This document shows, piece by piece, positions 34,970 through 47,412 of a stretch of DNA of 64,000 nt. Below the pieces are notes generated by a model. The model was not told the origin of the DNA. It saw only the letters and a list, made by a program, of their open reading frames with translations, and made no database searches. Within the stretch, counting starts at the first letter, position 1. Each line of letters starts with the position of its first letter. The translations under genes and the position numbers were made by a program. The stretch comes from Chelonoidis abingdonii (taxonomy: Eukaryota > Chordata > Testudines > Testudinidae): assembly GCF_003597395.2 (NCBI RefSeq), contig NC_133778.1, positions 17,887,033 to 17,951,032 of the forward strand, in the 5' to 3' direction.

Positions 34970-35130
34970 TTGTGCTCTTAAGTCACTGCCTGAACTTTTG
35001 ACAACTCACCTGACCTCTACTGGCCCTGCCTAATTTATTTATCAAATGGTGATAACAATGATTATTTACTGCCTGGGATCTTGTAGTGATTAATTAATGC
35101 TTATAAAGTGCTATACAGTTGTAGTTTATT
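34970..35130 (+). mobile_element. MIR SINE fragment
   Basis: It contains ATCAAATGGTGATAACAATG and GGGATCTTGTAGTGATTAAT, then TGCTTATAAAGTGCTATACAG. These match the 3' half of MIR (aaatggggataataat..., gttgtgaggattaatta..., tgtaaagtgctt). The tRNA head is missing. Confidence 0.6.
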
Positions 35131-37908
35131 ATTATTATTAACATAACAAGAACAAGATGGAGAGGGTAAAACTTAGATCTGATCGAGAAAAATGTATACG
35201 ATTGAGAATTATTTGTTTTCTAGCCTGCTTTCAAATATCCACTATGAGATCCATCTGCCCAATCCTTAACACCCAAGTTCTCTAAAGGAACACTTGGAGA
35301 AGCAAATGAAACAACGTAAAATAGCAGAGCTAAAGAGATTACCAATTCTCTCTTATTTCCTGCTGATCATTTCTCTGCTGTAAAGTGCAGGCTTCATTAT
35401 TAAAGATGGACAGAATACAAGTACATTCAGTAGAGACCAGTTGTTCTGGAAATAACTATCATTTGGTAAATGGCATAACAAACACTTTAGGATCCTTGAT
35501 GCAATGGGTAATGAGCCAGTGCAGTCATAAGAGTACAATGTCAATGTTAAGATTATACTATGTCTCACATTTTATATCTTTATATATATATAGATATCCA
35601 TAGTCATATAATATTTCTGCTATTACACTTATGTTCCTCTTGATAGCAATTTTTTACTCTTTCCAAGTATTCAACAAGTCACTTTTAAAAATAACATCAA
35701 CTAACATTTTAATTTTATTTTCCCCTAGTCCTCTTTCATTTTACCTCGCCTACCTATATAAATCGCATACCTTTGTTCATCAGTACAACTGACTGTACTA
35801 TATTCTGAAGCATCAGGGACCCCAAAACTAAATGCAATTTCACAGCAAGTCATCAGAATGTATCTAGCTCATGCAGTGGAAGGCAATTTTAAATCCCCAG
35901 TCTATTCTCCATACCACCATGGAGAATAATGACAACCCATAACATATCCCATTCATACTACAGCTCAGGGGGTAATGAATTACATAGACAATTCAGCTAC
36001 TCACTATTAAAAGATTACTCCAGTAAAAATGAAGGTTTTTGGAGGTAAATGATCATATGTTGACATAATGTGAGCAATAAAGATCACAGTATTATTGATA
36101 TCTTGCTACATTACATGGGTTAGTTTGTGGCTAAATTCTCAGATTAAATTATGTTTCAAGTTAGTATGAATCACAATCCCATGTTATATTGTCTACTCCA
36201 AAAGCCACAAACATCCAATTTTTACATGACTCTCCAGACTTCCTTGCTCTTTTCTTCCTGAAAGCATTAGCATTTATATCAGGATCCTAAAGGACAAAGA
36301 TAGTTTCGGCTTCAGAACCTGTGATTTTAAGCATCATTTCCCCGAAAAGCGATCTTCTGTTAAATGAACAACAAACATTCCCCTCAGCAAAAGGACTGGG
36401 TTATGTTAAGAAAAACTGACACCATATTCTTTTACGAATGAATGGGACTGAGCCTGTTCCTTACGTGGTGTATGTAAATGCACATTTGCACAAAAGAATA
36501 CTCAATCACCAAGTTGAGAGCACATCATCATCTAATATAAACAGACTTGTTAATATGGACCATCTGCAACCTTAGCTCCATCTAAGTGTCTACCTAAGGT
36601 CAGTTAAAGAATACTTAAAAGTTGGATTCATATGCTTTTTCCTGCCCCACATATATTTCTGTGTTCAGTGACAGGGATGACAAGAAGGCCAGTAGGAAGA
36701 AATTAGACTGCCAAAAAACATCAATAGTCATAACAATTCTTCTGTAAATGATTTTTCAAAGTCTGTTTCACTGTGTGTCTAACTGAACAATAACAAGCAT
36801 AACGCCCACTTTTATTTTAGAAACAAGCTGAGCAGGATATCTGGCCACAAACCCATGAGTGATTACCACACAGGAAAATCCCATATCGGAGATTCTGGGA
36901 GCTACAGTACAAAGAGAATGCTTTCCTGGACTAAGAGAAAAGCATGCCAGAAAGTTATAATTAAGAAAAAAAATTAGTGTTAAATAATAAAGGGCAATCA
37001 CAGTTTTAATGACTATTCTGTCCTTAATTTACCTAGAATTTTGTCTTCAATTATATTTATTTCACTTATTCATATGTATTATATTGGTGTTTTCTTGTAG
37101 ACTTTTGTATTGACTAGCCATGGTTATGTTAAGAAGACTTTGCCATCCCTGCCCCTCTACATGCCCCCCCAATGTATTATCTTTTAGTCCCTTATGTAAA
37201 GGGGCAAAGGCAGTGGAGCCGACTTACACCGTTTCTCTAGCTAAATGTTAAGATATTTTTCGAAGGCTAATATGGGCACTTTACATTGGCTAATGCAACC
37301 AACTGTAACCTTGTTTTCCCTTCATACAGTGAGGGATCAGTTGTGCAAGTCCAATCTTGGGACTTGTGCCCATACCTGCATGGGAAGGAGGCAGCAGAAA
37401 GAAAGCAGGTGCAAGGAGCTTTAATCCCCAATGGTATTTGGTGGCCTAGAGAAGGCAAATGCCAGAGGTCTGCGTCCCCCACCACAGCAGAGCTCGCCCT
37501 ATGCAGGGGGTTTGCTCATTGGACCTTCTCCAAGTGACAGAAAGATGAGACATGTTACTGGGAAGCCCCCAAATTATCATCCTTTTTTTCCTTTATGAGA
37601 GGAAGAAAAAAAAAGATCAAGATTACTCTCTTCCTGAGTCAATCTTTTAATAAAGTGAGAGGAAGCAAAGAAGAAAAATAGATGCATCTGAGTTTCAAGC
37701 TTAGTAGTCTCACTCCATATTGAGAGCAGCTGTTATGCACCATCCTTCGCTTTTCCCCTGTATACTTTCCCTGTTCCCGCCACAACTTGCGGACATTTTA
37801 TGATTTTAACTCTTGGGTTCAACATTAAAAACAGCTATCTTCCTAACATATTAATAATCCTCTGGTTTCCCAGCTAGTAAATTCTACTCTGAAAAGTAAC
37901 ACAAGAGT
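35131..37908. other. AT-rich intronic sequence, nothing recognised
   Basis: Holds a (TA)n patch at about 35580-35592. No exon or classifiable repeat was recognised. Confidence 0.4.
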
Positions 37909-38366
37909 AGAGCAGGGTGGGAATTTTCTGATGAAATGTTTTTCACGAGAAATGTCAAGTTGTCAAAATAGAAACTGTTTGAGGGAAAAGTTTGGTTTCT
38001 AAGATGCTCCCAATTTGAATTTTTTTTCTTCCACCAGCAATTATTGGAACACCCTGTTTGGCCATTTTCAAAACAAAAAGTTTCATTTTCAATTCAAAAC
38101 GCCTTTTTGATTTGAAATTTTATTTAACTTATCCTAAAAAAGGGTAAAATTTTTTAAAAGGTCAAAATGGAAACAAAACATCATCTGAATCATCAAAAAT
38201 AAAATATTTCAATTTACCCAAGCTGAATGCCGCCCCTACCCTCACCTCCCCAGTACTGGTTTGTGAACGTTTTTTAGATTGATTTTTCTGTCCCATTTCA
38301 AGATGGGAAAATTTTTGAAATCTCAAACTCTTGCGGGGAGGGAAAACTGTTTCTTGCCCAGCTCTA
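37909..38366. mobile_element. Non-autonomous DNA transposon
   Basis: The left terminus GTAGAGCAGGGTGGGAATTTTC and the reverse complement of the right terminus (GTAGAGCTGGGCAAGAAACAG) match as terminal inverted repeats. The 458-bp body is AT-rich with many AAATTTT motifs and has no open frame. A TA or slightly longer target duplication is possible but cannot be separated from the terminus. Confidence 0.6.
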
Positions 38367-38593
38367 CAAAAGAGAAATGTTACCTTCTTACATAACAGAC
38401 TGCTTCACCCAAAACCAGTTATATTACTTTAGAAATAAAACAAGTTTTTACTACTTTTATTCTGTTAATCTAGTAGACCCAACACAGCTAAAAGAGGGAG
38501 AACAGGATTTTACTCCCATTTTGAATTATCAACAGAATTGTAAACTCCATTCCAATTAACAGGCTAAATTCTGCTTTGAATCATATCTGTGAA

Positions 38594-38733
38594 ATATCAG
38601 AAGGGTAGCCATGTTAGTCTGGATCTGTAAAAGCAGCAAAGAGTCCGACGAAGTGGGTAGTCACCCACGAAAGCTCATGCTCCAAAACTTCTGTTAGTCT
38701 ATAAGATGCCACAGGACTCTTTGCTGCTTTTAC
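38594..38733. mobile_element. Penelope-like palindrome enclosing a hammerhead-like fold
   Basis: The unit ATCAGAAGGGTAGCCATGTT...GTAAAAGCAGCAAAGAGTCC runs into CCGACGAAGTGGGTAGTCAC-CCACGAAAGC and then returns through the inverted copy GGACTCTTTGCTGCTTTTAC. The 20-bp arms 38627-38646 and 38714-38733 are perfectly complementary. Stem II of the hammerhead-like core (GTGGGT/ACCCAC) is also perfect. The core reads CCGACGA instead of the canonical CTGANGA. Confidence 0.7.
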
Positions 38734-39299
38734 CTGTGAAAGGTCATTCAAGAGAATGGGATTGCACAGATTTAACAAAGGGAATAACCTCCTGGCCTCA
38801 AAAACTTTGTGTTTGGGGATAATGACTGAGCAAGAAGAAATGTCTTGATTTTCACGTCCCAGGGAGAGTTTGCAGGGCTAGCAGTTAAAATTTACTTGTG
38901 AACTGAGAAAATCTGATATGGAGTTAATGAGAGAAACACAGAACTTGGCTGTGCCACTTTTAGAGTCACTGTTCAGGGAAGAAGTACACTTAGAGAGTCC
39001 TCTATATCAAGCTAAGCTCTTTCTAGGAAGTTTGAGAAAAGCTTCACTCTGAAGTCTCGGTAGAACTCCAAATAAATTCCACTGTAACCTTTTAATCCAA
39101 AAGAAAATGCATTAGTCCTAAACAATAGTTTTATATTGGTTCAGCTGAATCACAAAGGCATAATCCATGGCAATTTTGGGGGCCTTATCCAATGCCCATT
39201 GACTTCAGTGAGCTTTGAATCTGGCCCTGGATGATTTTGACACTGCTTAAGGCAATGACTTCTTGGTTTTATGGTTTCACACCAATACTTATTAGCTTG
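38734..39299. other. Intronic sequence, nothing recognised
   Basis: No exon or classifiable repeat was seen, apart from a short 'CCCATTGACTTCAGTG' motif at about 39197 that is common in old sauropsid repeats. Confidence 0.4.
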
Positions 39300-40195
39300 A
39301 CAAGTTTGCTAATTTCCTCTCTAATAAAGTCAGAATGCTTCAGGATGTCCTCTGCTAGATTAGGGGTATTATTTAGCATCTAGCTTCCTGATGGCTTCCT
39401 TTAGCACCTTTTGCTTCATTCTGACCATTTTACTCAGCTTCAGTTGACACTGCTGTTTTGAGTTCTGTAGTCAAGCTGAGTATGAATACTTGTTCAGCTT
39501 ATCCCTATTCTTTCTATTTTTCCCCTGAAGCAATTAATTTATTTTATTGTCAGTCCCATCACTGGTGATATTAATTTGTTACTTGTTTCTCGGATTTTTC
39601 CTTCAGCATCTGTGTATTGCTAGCCTTGGTTCTAAAGAAGTCTAATATAAAACTGCACGTTGTCAGTAATTTTTGCCCAACTTCTTTGTTCTCTATCTCA
39701 AAATTGCAAAAGTGTATTGTTGACCTGATCAAATTTTGCTGTTTCTTCAAAAGACCAACATGATTATTTAAAAACTGGATTTTACGACTGAATAGATACT
39801 TGACTGACACTGCCTTATTAAAGGTCTATAATGATCTTACTATTGTTCAGTTATGTGGATTGTCATCTGTATTGATTCTATGTAACTTGTCTGCAAAATT
39901 CAATACAATTGATCATAAGAGTTTTATACAGTGTCATCTAAATTTGGTATCCAGTGGTTTTGCACTCTTATGGTTTGAGTCCTTCCTCACGTAATGTCTT
40001 TCTGTGCAGTCTATAGTAAAATTATTATTTTTCTTATCTTGTGTTTTTAAATTTCTGTGGATATTCAGTGGGATTCTTTTCTGGGTCCATAGCTTTATTC
40101 TTAATAGCAATAGTCACTTGGTGCGGTTAATTAAATCTCATTACTTCAATTATCTGTATGTAGATGATGTGTTAACTGACATTTCTTTCTAGGTG
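39300..40195 (+). mobile_element. L2-type LINE, decayed RT fragment
   Basis: The plus-strand frame at 39800-39994 reads 'ALLKVYNDLTIVQLCGLSSV', then 'LCNLSAKFNTIDHKSF' and 'SSGFALLWFESFLT'. This matches the L2/CR1-clade RT pattern 'ETALLKVxND...LlDLSAAFDTiDH...WFxSYL'. Near 40150 'YLYVDDVLT' lies where the RT YxDD box is expected. The 5' boundary (about 39.3 kb) is uncertain. Frames are broken. Confidence 0.7.
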
Positions 40196-40240
40196 TTAGG
40201 TGTCTGTTTCCTCCTGAGGGTCTTTTTCTGAAGGCTTCTA

Positions 40241-40491
40241 CGGGCTTGGCTACACTTGAAACTCCAAAGCGCTGCCACGGGAGCGCTCCCGCGGCTGCGG
40301 TTTGAAGTGCGAGTGTGGTTGTGGCGCCAGCACTGAGAGAGAGCTCTCCCAGCACTACAGGTACTCCACCTCCCCGTGGGGATTAGCTTACAGCAGCGCT
40401 GGGGCACTGTTTACACTGGCACTTTACCGTGTTTTTTCACACCCCCGAGTGAGAAAGTTGCAGCGCTGTAAAGCGCCAGTGTAGCCAAGCT
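40241..40491. mobile_element. MITE with CTA flanks
   Basis: The left end GGGCTTGGCTACACTTG and the reverse complement of the right end (AGCTTGGCTACACTGGCGC) are inverted repeats. The inner AAAGCGCTG motifs are also inverted. CTA stands on both sides (40238-40240 and 40492-40494), a possible 3-bp target duplication. It is GC-rich relative to its surroundings. Harbinger-like by duplication size, but not proven. Confidence 0.65.
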
Positions 40492-40494
40492 CTA

Positions 40495-41844
40495 CCTTAG
40501 AAAGTTTCTCTCTTTGGCTGATCTTTGCAACTGAGTGCATGAGCTGCTTATTTGAGCAAGAATATGAGGTAACTGTAGCTATACAGTTTTTGTTTTCTAC
40601 TTTTGGTCTTTTTGCTTTGAGAAAAACACTTCCTGTTGTTTAACTGGTTTGTAGATTGACATTTGGGAGGATTTTTTGTACTCTGACTTTTTAAACTCAA
40701 ATTTCAAGTAAATAATTGGAAACTTCAGATTACATTTGATAAATATTTCCCAAATTGGAGACTAGCTGATAGATTTTGTGACTAAGCTTGAGTGTTTCTC
40801 TGCTTTATCACAAGCATGATCTTCTTGCTAGTCTTCACGAACATTCTCCTTTGGGTTTATAAATTGGTATAGCATTACACAGTTCATTTCATTTTCATTG
40901 TTCCCTTTTTCTTGCAAACTACTCATTTAAGGCACTGGTCACTTCTAGATTTAAAGATTAAGGTTTAGAATTCTCTCTGATATTTAAGGCACAGATCTCT
41001 GCTACACCTTTGCAAGGCTTGTTTTGTGTCTATATTCTGCCTCCCCTGCTTGATTAAGCTTAAAGCTTTGAACTGTTTAAGTTACTTTCCCATTTTGTTT
41101 TATGGAAACTTCTGAATGAAACTGGTTTCAGCTGAACCAAAGATGATGTAATGTTTGCCCCTTCTAGGCATGGACCGACTTTTATAGAAGTGAACGATCC
41201 AGTCTAAATCTGATCCGCAAAAAGAAGATGGAAAACTCTTCACAATGAATTTTTTTTTGATTGTTTCCAAATGATGACAGCCCAAATTCACCAAGCTGCC
41301 CACAACCTGGAACAGCTGCACTGTATTTTAACTCCTGTATCCTTGGATATGACTGTGATAAGTGCTCTGTCAATGTCAAAAACAAAACAAAAAACTACAC
41401 ATAGCTGCCACAAAGAGCCTCACAGTGAGAGGACCATCATGACGAGTGATCTAATCTTTTCCCAATAAATTCTGACAGGTCATGTGGTCACCAAGGTGAC
41501 TGATGAGATGATAATTTACAATAAATAAATATCTGAGAAGGATGATTAAGAGTCACTGTATTAACTGCTACAATATCCCCCAAGGCCACTAATACGAAGA
41601 TCCATTAGCTATACACTGTCTTCCTTTAGAGACGTCTTCCACAGATTTGGGTCCATCAGTCTCTGTGGGCAGACCAATGAAACTCTTCATAATGAGTTTT
41701 CTCCACAAGATTATTCTTGGTTTCTTTATTCTATAAATTTCCCTCTCTGTAACAGGCATCCTTCCCATACCAAAAAACAAAAACAAAAAAAACACTGACA
41801 CCTCATGACTCAAATGTGTTATCCCTGCTTACAAACGCTGATAT
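40495..41844. other. Intronic sequence, nothing recognised
   Basis: No exon or classifiable repeat was seen. Confidence 0.4.
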
Positions 41845-42075
41845 GAAGGCACTACCTAGGACGTGGGAGATCCTAGTTCAATTCCTTACTCTGCCAAAGA
41901 CTCTGTGTGGGATCTTGGGCAAGTCACTTAGCTTCTCTGTGCCTCACTTACATATCTGTAAAATGGAGCTAACAACATTTGCCTTTCTCACAAGGGTGTG
42001 GTGAGGATAGACACATGAATGGGTGTGAGGCATTTTGAGATCAATTGATACAAAGCATTATATAAGAGTTAAGAG
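41845..42075 (+). mobile_element. MIR-type SINE
   Basis: The tRNA-like part GAGATCCTAGTTCAATTCC (box B region) is followed by the CORE and tail: GGGATCTTGGGCAAGTCACTT, CTCTGTGCCTCACTTACATA, TCTGTAAAATGGAGCTAAC, GTGGTGAGGATAGACAC and GAGGCATTTTGAGATC. These are in MIR order and spacing. This is one of the better preserved MIR copies in the window. Confidence 0.88.
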
Positions 42076-44489
42076 ACAGAATAATACCTAATTTTTCAGA
42101 AAAAGATGTGTAGTGTTCTTCTGAAAACTAAATTAATTAAATTTCAGGTGACTCATATTGATCCACAAGGTCTGTGAGTGATTATAGCTAGGAATTTAAA
42201 ACAGTAATGTTACGGACCTTCACTGTATATTATACATTATATACGTACTCACATCTCAGAAGAGATGGTTAAATGCTCCAATTTTAGCTTTGCTGTAGAC
42301 TTTTACTATGTGTGTACATACAGTGTTTTAATAAAAATCTAGACCAAAAAAAGAGATGTATTGATAGTAAAGTTGTATTTATTGCATGTTCCTTTGCTCA
42401 GTGTTACACTGAGATATCTGTAAGTTAGTAAACTGCAGAGGTAAGTCCTGAACTATTTAACTATCCAAACCTCAGCCCACTGAGATTTTATTTTTTACTT
42501 TTGGTAGTTTAAAAAAAACAAACAAACTTCCTCCAGTGAAAGATTAACTTGTCTGTGTACCCAACTGAAAATGGAGCAAGAGTGTGGGCAGCAGTTTATA
42601 GTATGACATAAGTTTTCCACAGTAGGCCCTAGTCTGTAGTGATTTTTTCCCACTACGAAAGGCTCATCCACTTACAATCTTTTAAAAACTCTGCGTTAAA
42701 CCCAGAAATGATTAAAACCCATTCACTCCAGTCTGAATACTTTCACAAGATAAGAGAAAGCCAGTATTTCAACTAAAATAAATGTTAAGGACTATACAAT
42801 CACACACACATCCATCGAAATCTTTTTAGTGTACTTTAGACTGTCTAAAACGTGATGAGCTTCTAACTGGGATGATAGATCACATATTACATCACAGCAT
42901 GGTTTCCTCTCTCTCCCCGCCAAAAATCCAGAAAGGTCTTTCTAGAACTCTGACGTATGGGACTTTAGTAAGGACTAAAGCCAGTTATCCATTCAGAACT
43001 AGGAAGCGGCATGCCAGACTGGTTTTCACTACTCACTGGGTACAACATACATCACATGCAAATCAACAAATTAGGCAGTTTCACACAGAACCAGTCTGCA
43101 AGAATTACAAACATCATAATGGGAGATTTAATAAAACATCATCAGTGTTCATATTACGGATGCCACAGATACAGTTTCATCTACTGTTTGAAGGATTTTA
43201 AACTGCTATTTTAAATTTAAATGAATTCAACAAATATTTACCATACATGATGAAAGTGGTTAACACTATTGGCTATAGGCAGACACCGAGTATCATGCTT
43301 GAATATTTCTCCACATAATTTTTCAAAGCATTTCAGTCTGGACCTATCATTGCAGTCTTGACCCTTTCTTAAGCAGGCTAAAGAGTTCCAGGTGAAGAGT
43401 GGCTTTATGAAGAGACAAATATCCACTAGGAAGCAGAAAAAGACTAAACTGGTAGACACTAAGAAAAAATTGTGTCCAGAGGAGAAAGGCTAGTGAATTA
43501 ATCTATTGCTCTTAACTTTTTTACGGGAAAGAAATAATTACTAAATTTATTTTAGAGTAATTTAGGTCAAGCAGGTTACTTCCAGCCTCAAGGAAATATC
43601 ACATTTCCTGGTTCTAGTAAAAATGATCTCCTTTTATGGAGCATGAATTACTGCTTTACAGAAATGCAATGGGAAGAACCGTACAGCAAAATCTCCACCT
43701 TTTGTCACAAAGCTCTCACATTTAGATTGTTATTTTATAGTGTCAGTCACATTAAAAACAAATCAATCACGTTAACATGTATCTTTAACAAGACTAAATA
43801 TATTTTAACACAGTGAACTCTCACAGTCACCTTTTGTTGGCTGTCAGGGAGGCTGAGTGGCACTTTAACGGACACACCCTTCCACAACAAGAGAATAAAG
43901 GAAAGTGGATTTCTTTGAACAGTTTACTCATCAACCTAGTTTTTAATTCAATGCAGAACATTAGTATGTCAGTTATATGAAACAACTCCAACAGCAAAAG
44001 CATCCAGGTTTCCAGGCAAGGAAAAACAAAACAAAAAAACAACAAAACATGGTTGCGGAGCTGAAAGAATACAAAGAAGTACAGCTTGCCTTTCACCTTG
44101 TTATTTTCTTAGCAGAAAAAAAAAAGTCTCTATATAACTCTGTCACTGGAAAATAACTTTTACAACTCTATTTTCACTTTATTATCTATAAATCTGATAA
44201 TCCGGGGTTAGTGCAAGGCCAGGTATCCACTACCTTCAAATACAGAACAATAAAGGGCACAAGACTACAGTATATTACTTCAAACCGAACACTGAAGTTA
44301 AACAGTGAAGAGCTATAGTACAGTCTCAGAACTTTGACAGATACTAGACATATAGACAGACAACTATTCAATTTGTGAGTCAACTTTCAAGACTCGAAAC
44401 ATTTTTTAAAGTTCCTAGACTACTGGCAAGAGGCAGCAATATACATCTCACCACAAATTATAAAGCATAGTCATCATTTACCTAGAATT
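42076..44489. other. Intronic sequence, nothing recognised
   Basis: No exon or classifiable repeat was recognised. Open frames near 42.9-43.2 kb show no family signature. Confidence 0.4.
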
Positions 44490-44640
44490 CCACACAGCGA
44501 TGGCTGCTAGATGTCCTCTGTGACCTTGCCTTCATTTCTCTGTGCCTCAGTTTCCTCATTATAAATGTCTACTTACGTTCCTTACATTATCATGGCTAAA
44601 TGAACATTTGTAAAGTGCTTTGGAGTGATTACATTGAATG
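44490..44640 (+). mobile_element. MIR-type SINE fragment
   Basis: It contains CTCTGTGACCTTGCC, CTCTGTGCCTCAGTTTCCTC and AACATTTGTAAAGTGCTTTGG in MIR order. The tRNA head is lost. Confidence 0.75.
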
Positions 44641-44689
44641 TGCTACTGAGGTGGATGGCATTCCTATTACTTGTATTTTGTAGTAGATT

Positions 44690-45062
44690 AGCAAATGTTT
44701 ATCTTCGGAGAGTTCCCAGTATTGCAATCGGTATTGCGCTCCCATTAGGCTGGATGCTCTATAATCATACATAGAGACAATCCCTGCCCAGTTTGCAATC
44801 TAAAAAGATACAAAAGAGATGAATAGGAGAGGGTGGGGATATATAGAGAGCAGAAGCTAATGAAAGTCAGAACTCAACTTTCTAAAAGTTAAAAGTGCTA
44901 AATGCTTTTGACATGTCAATGAGGATAACAGAACACAGGCCCAGAGACTGGCTAAGAAGAAGTCATTAGAGACTCCGGCAAGAACAGTTTCAGTGGAGTG
45001 TTGAGGGTTGACGTCTGATTAGGTAGGGTCAAGAAACTGCAAGAAAGGAGATTCAGATGATG
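44690..45062. repeat. Ancient interspersed repeats, unassigned
   Basis: The part at 44735-44830 (GGCTGGATGCTCTATAATCA, AGACAATCCCTGCCCAG, TTTGCAATCTAAAAAG) resembles a widespread old amniote repeat. The following part (AAATGCTTTTGACATGTCAA, TGAGGATAACAG, CAGTTTCAGTGGAGTGTTGA) looks like another. The second continues beyond the hAT insertion at 46948. I recognise the patterns but cannot name the families. Confidence 0.45.
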
Positions 45063-45071
45063 GTTGTAGAC

Positions 45072-46939
45072 TGGGGTCGGCAACCTATGGCACGCATGCC
45101 ACCTTTGGCACACAAGCCAATTTTGCCCTGGCACGTGATTGCCAGCCGGGGTCCTGGCCGCCGGCCCCACTCAGCGCGCGGCCGGCTGAATGAATGGAAC
45201 CCCCGGCCAGCAGAAGCTGAGCAGGGCCAGCGGCCGGGACCCCAAACTGGCGGCAGGCGCGCCCCCTGGCTTCCCCCTCACCATGCTCGGGTTCTGTGGC
45301 TCCCGGGAGTGTGTGCTGCCAGGGAGTGGGGCCCTGAGCCTGTTGCGGGATGGGCGGCGGCTCACACTTCTGGGAGCCGCAGAGCCTGAGCACGGTGAGG
45401 GGGGAGCCAAGGGGCACACAGGGACTGCTGCCCGCATGCATCCGCTGCAGGAGGCCCACCCCCGGGGCGCGGGGGGGAGCCGGGCCGCAGCCTGGGCAGG
45501 CACGCCCCCCAGCTCCCACCTCACCGCGCTTGGGTTCTGCAGCTCCCGGAAGTGTGAGCCGCCACTGCCACTGCCGCTGCCCCTCCTACAGCTCCCCCCC
45601 CACTGCCTCAGGAGTCCATGTAGAGTTTTCCTCCATGTGGAGGCAGCATCTGACCAGCATAGGCATGGTAACGGGAGTCCCAGGTGGCAGCCAGGAAGCA
45701 GGGGGATGATTGGATGGGTTGGGAGTTCTGGGGGTCCTGTCAGGGGGCAGAGTGTGGTTGGATAGGGTGTGGGAGTCCCTGGGGGTCTGTGTGGGGGCAG
45801 GGCTGTGGATACAGGTTGGGGCAGTCAGGGGACAGGTAGGGGGTAGGGTCGGGGGGGGGTCTCAGGAGAGGGCAGCCAAGGGACAAGGAGCAGGGAGGCT
45901 TAGGATGGGGTGGGGTTCTGCGGGGGCACTTAAGGGCATGGGTCCCAGGAGGGGGCAGTCAGGGGACAAGGAGCAGGGAGGCTTAGGATGGGGTGGGGTT
46001 CTGCGGGGGCACTTAAGGGCATGGGTCCCAGGAGGGGGCAGTCAGGGGACAAGGAGCAGAGGAGAGTTGGGGGTTCTGACCGGGGCAATCGGGGTGGGAA
46101 GTGGGACGGAGTGGGCAGTGCTCTCCCCTCTTTTTTGATTGTTGAAATATGGTAGCCCTAGGCGAGGGAGGAGACGGGGGGTGCATGGCGGCTGGCGCTC
46201 ACATATATCCACTGCAGCCTGCAGGAACCCAGGGGGTCCCGGGCCACAGCCTGGGCAGGGGGGGCAGGGGGACTCAGCTGCTCCCCGCTAGCGGCGCTGC
46301 CGGGCTGCTGCCCCCCTGCACCACGCCGGCTCCTCCATGGCTGGGGCTTGCTGCTGCTGCAAGCGGGATGCTCTGGCTCTCCACAAGGCGGCTCCTCCCT
46401 GTTGAGCTGCTGCAGCGGCCCAAGCCTGGCAAAGCGAGTGAGTGGACTTGCGGCAGGGGCCACCTGGGTGGGGTGGGGAAGGCTCGCAGGGGTCTGAACC
46501 CTCCAGGGGAGTTCAGGGGATGGGGAGGGGGGAACCTGGTCTAGGGAGCAGCCCCGGGCATGGCTGGCCCCTGGGGTCTATAAAGGATCGTTGGGATTTG
46601 CCTCTCAATGAGCCGATGTGCAAGGAGCGAGGGGGAGTGCAAAGTGGAAGTTTCACCTAGGGCGCAAAATATCTTTGCACCGGCCCTGCCCCAGTGGGTA
46701 CGTGCACCTCAGGTTAAGAACCACTGCACTAAACTGATATAATCTGCATTTTAATTTAATTTTAAATGAAGCTTCTTAAACATTTTAAAAAGCTTGTTTA
46801 CTTTACATACAACAATAGTTTATAGACTTATAGAGAGAGACCTAAAAATGTTAAAATGTATTACCGGCACGCGAAACCTTAAATTAGAGTGAATAAATGA
46901 AGACTCGGCACAGCACTTCTGAAAGGTTGCCAACCCCTG
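45072..46939. mobile_element. Non-autonomous hAT element with nested termini
   Basis: The left terminus TGGGGTCGGCAACCT and the right terminus AGGTTGCCAACCCCTG are inverted repeats of the CAGGGGTTGGCAACCT type. They are flanked by TTGTAGAC (45064-45071) and CTGTAGAC (46940-46947), a 7/8-bp target duplication as made by hAT transposases. The interior is very GC-rich, with long open frames but no recognisable protein. Two other hAT-type ends lie inside: TGCACCGGCCCTG ending at 46688 and TTAAGAACCACTG ending at 46726. The body is therefore probably a nest of elements. Confidence 0.8.
45881..46060. repeat. 83-bp tandem repeat, two identical copies plus a partial third
   Basis: The unit starting GGACAAGGAGCAGGGAGGCT occurs at 45881 and 45964, and in part from 46047. 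The first two copies look identical along their length, including GGGCACTTAAGGGCATGGGT. It is a G-rich minisatellite inside the hAT element. Confidence 0.9.
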
Positions 46940-46947
46940 CTGTAGAC

Positions 46948-47279
46948 AGCATGTTCAAGGAGGTGGAGACAAAGAGGAAAGAAAGATAGGGTAATGGCTT
47001 GAGGGTGGGTCATTTTTTAAGATAGGGGAGTTGAACGCATGCTAGTACTTGGGGAGAAAAGAACCTACTGAGAATGTGAAGATGAGGAGAGAATTGAGAG
47101 GGGAGGTGAGAGTAGACACAATGGAGGTAAGGAGATGAAAGGCTGGAAGAAAGCAGGCAGAAAGTCTCAGGGACAGGAGAGGAAGAGAGTATACTAGGGA
47201 GTTGGAGGAAAAAGGGCTGGGGGAAGTCATGCCACATCATCTTATATTTTTAAGAAAGAAACTGATCTTAAGTACTTAT
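46948..47279. repeat. Unassigned purine-rich repeat continuing after the hAT insertion
   Basis: It reads AGCATGTTCAAGGAGGTGGAG, then AG-rich sequence to about 47230. It looks like the continuation of the unassigned repeat interrupted at 45063. It has no coding evidence. Confidence 0.4.
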
Positions 47280-47412
47280 ATGACATCTATTAATGTAGTA
47301 TCTGAGCATCTCACAATCTTTAACGTATTTATCCTCACAGCTACTTTGTGAGGTAGGGAAGTGATACTACCCCACTGTTCATGTGGAGAACTGAGGCATC
47401 AAAATCAATGGG
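47280..47412 (-). mobile_element. MIR-type SINE fragment, antisense
   Basis: The plus strand reads TCCTCACAGCTACTTTGTGA, GGTAGGGAAGTGATACTACC and GGAGAACTGAGGCATC. This is the reverse of the MIR 3' half (antisense 'tgtgaggtaggtattattatccccatt...gaaactgaggca'). Confidence 0.65.

Noticed and set aside
45190..46544. Open frames up to 191 codons rich in Gly, Pro and Arg
   Set aside because: They are inside a non-autonomous hAT element with G-rich tandem repeats, and composition explains the open frames.
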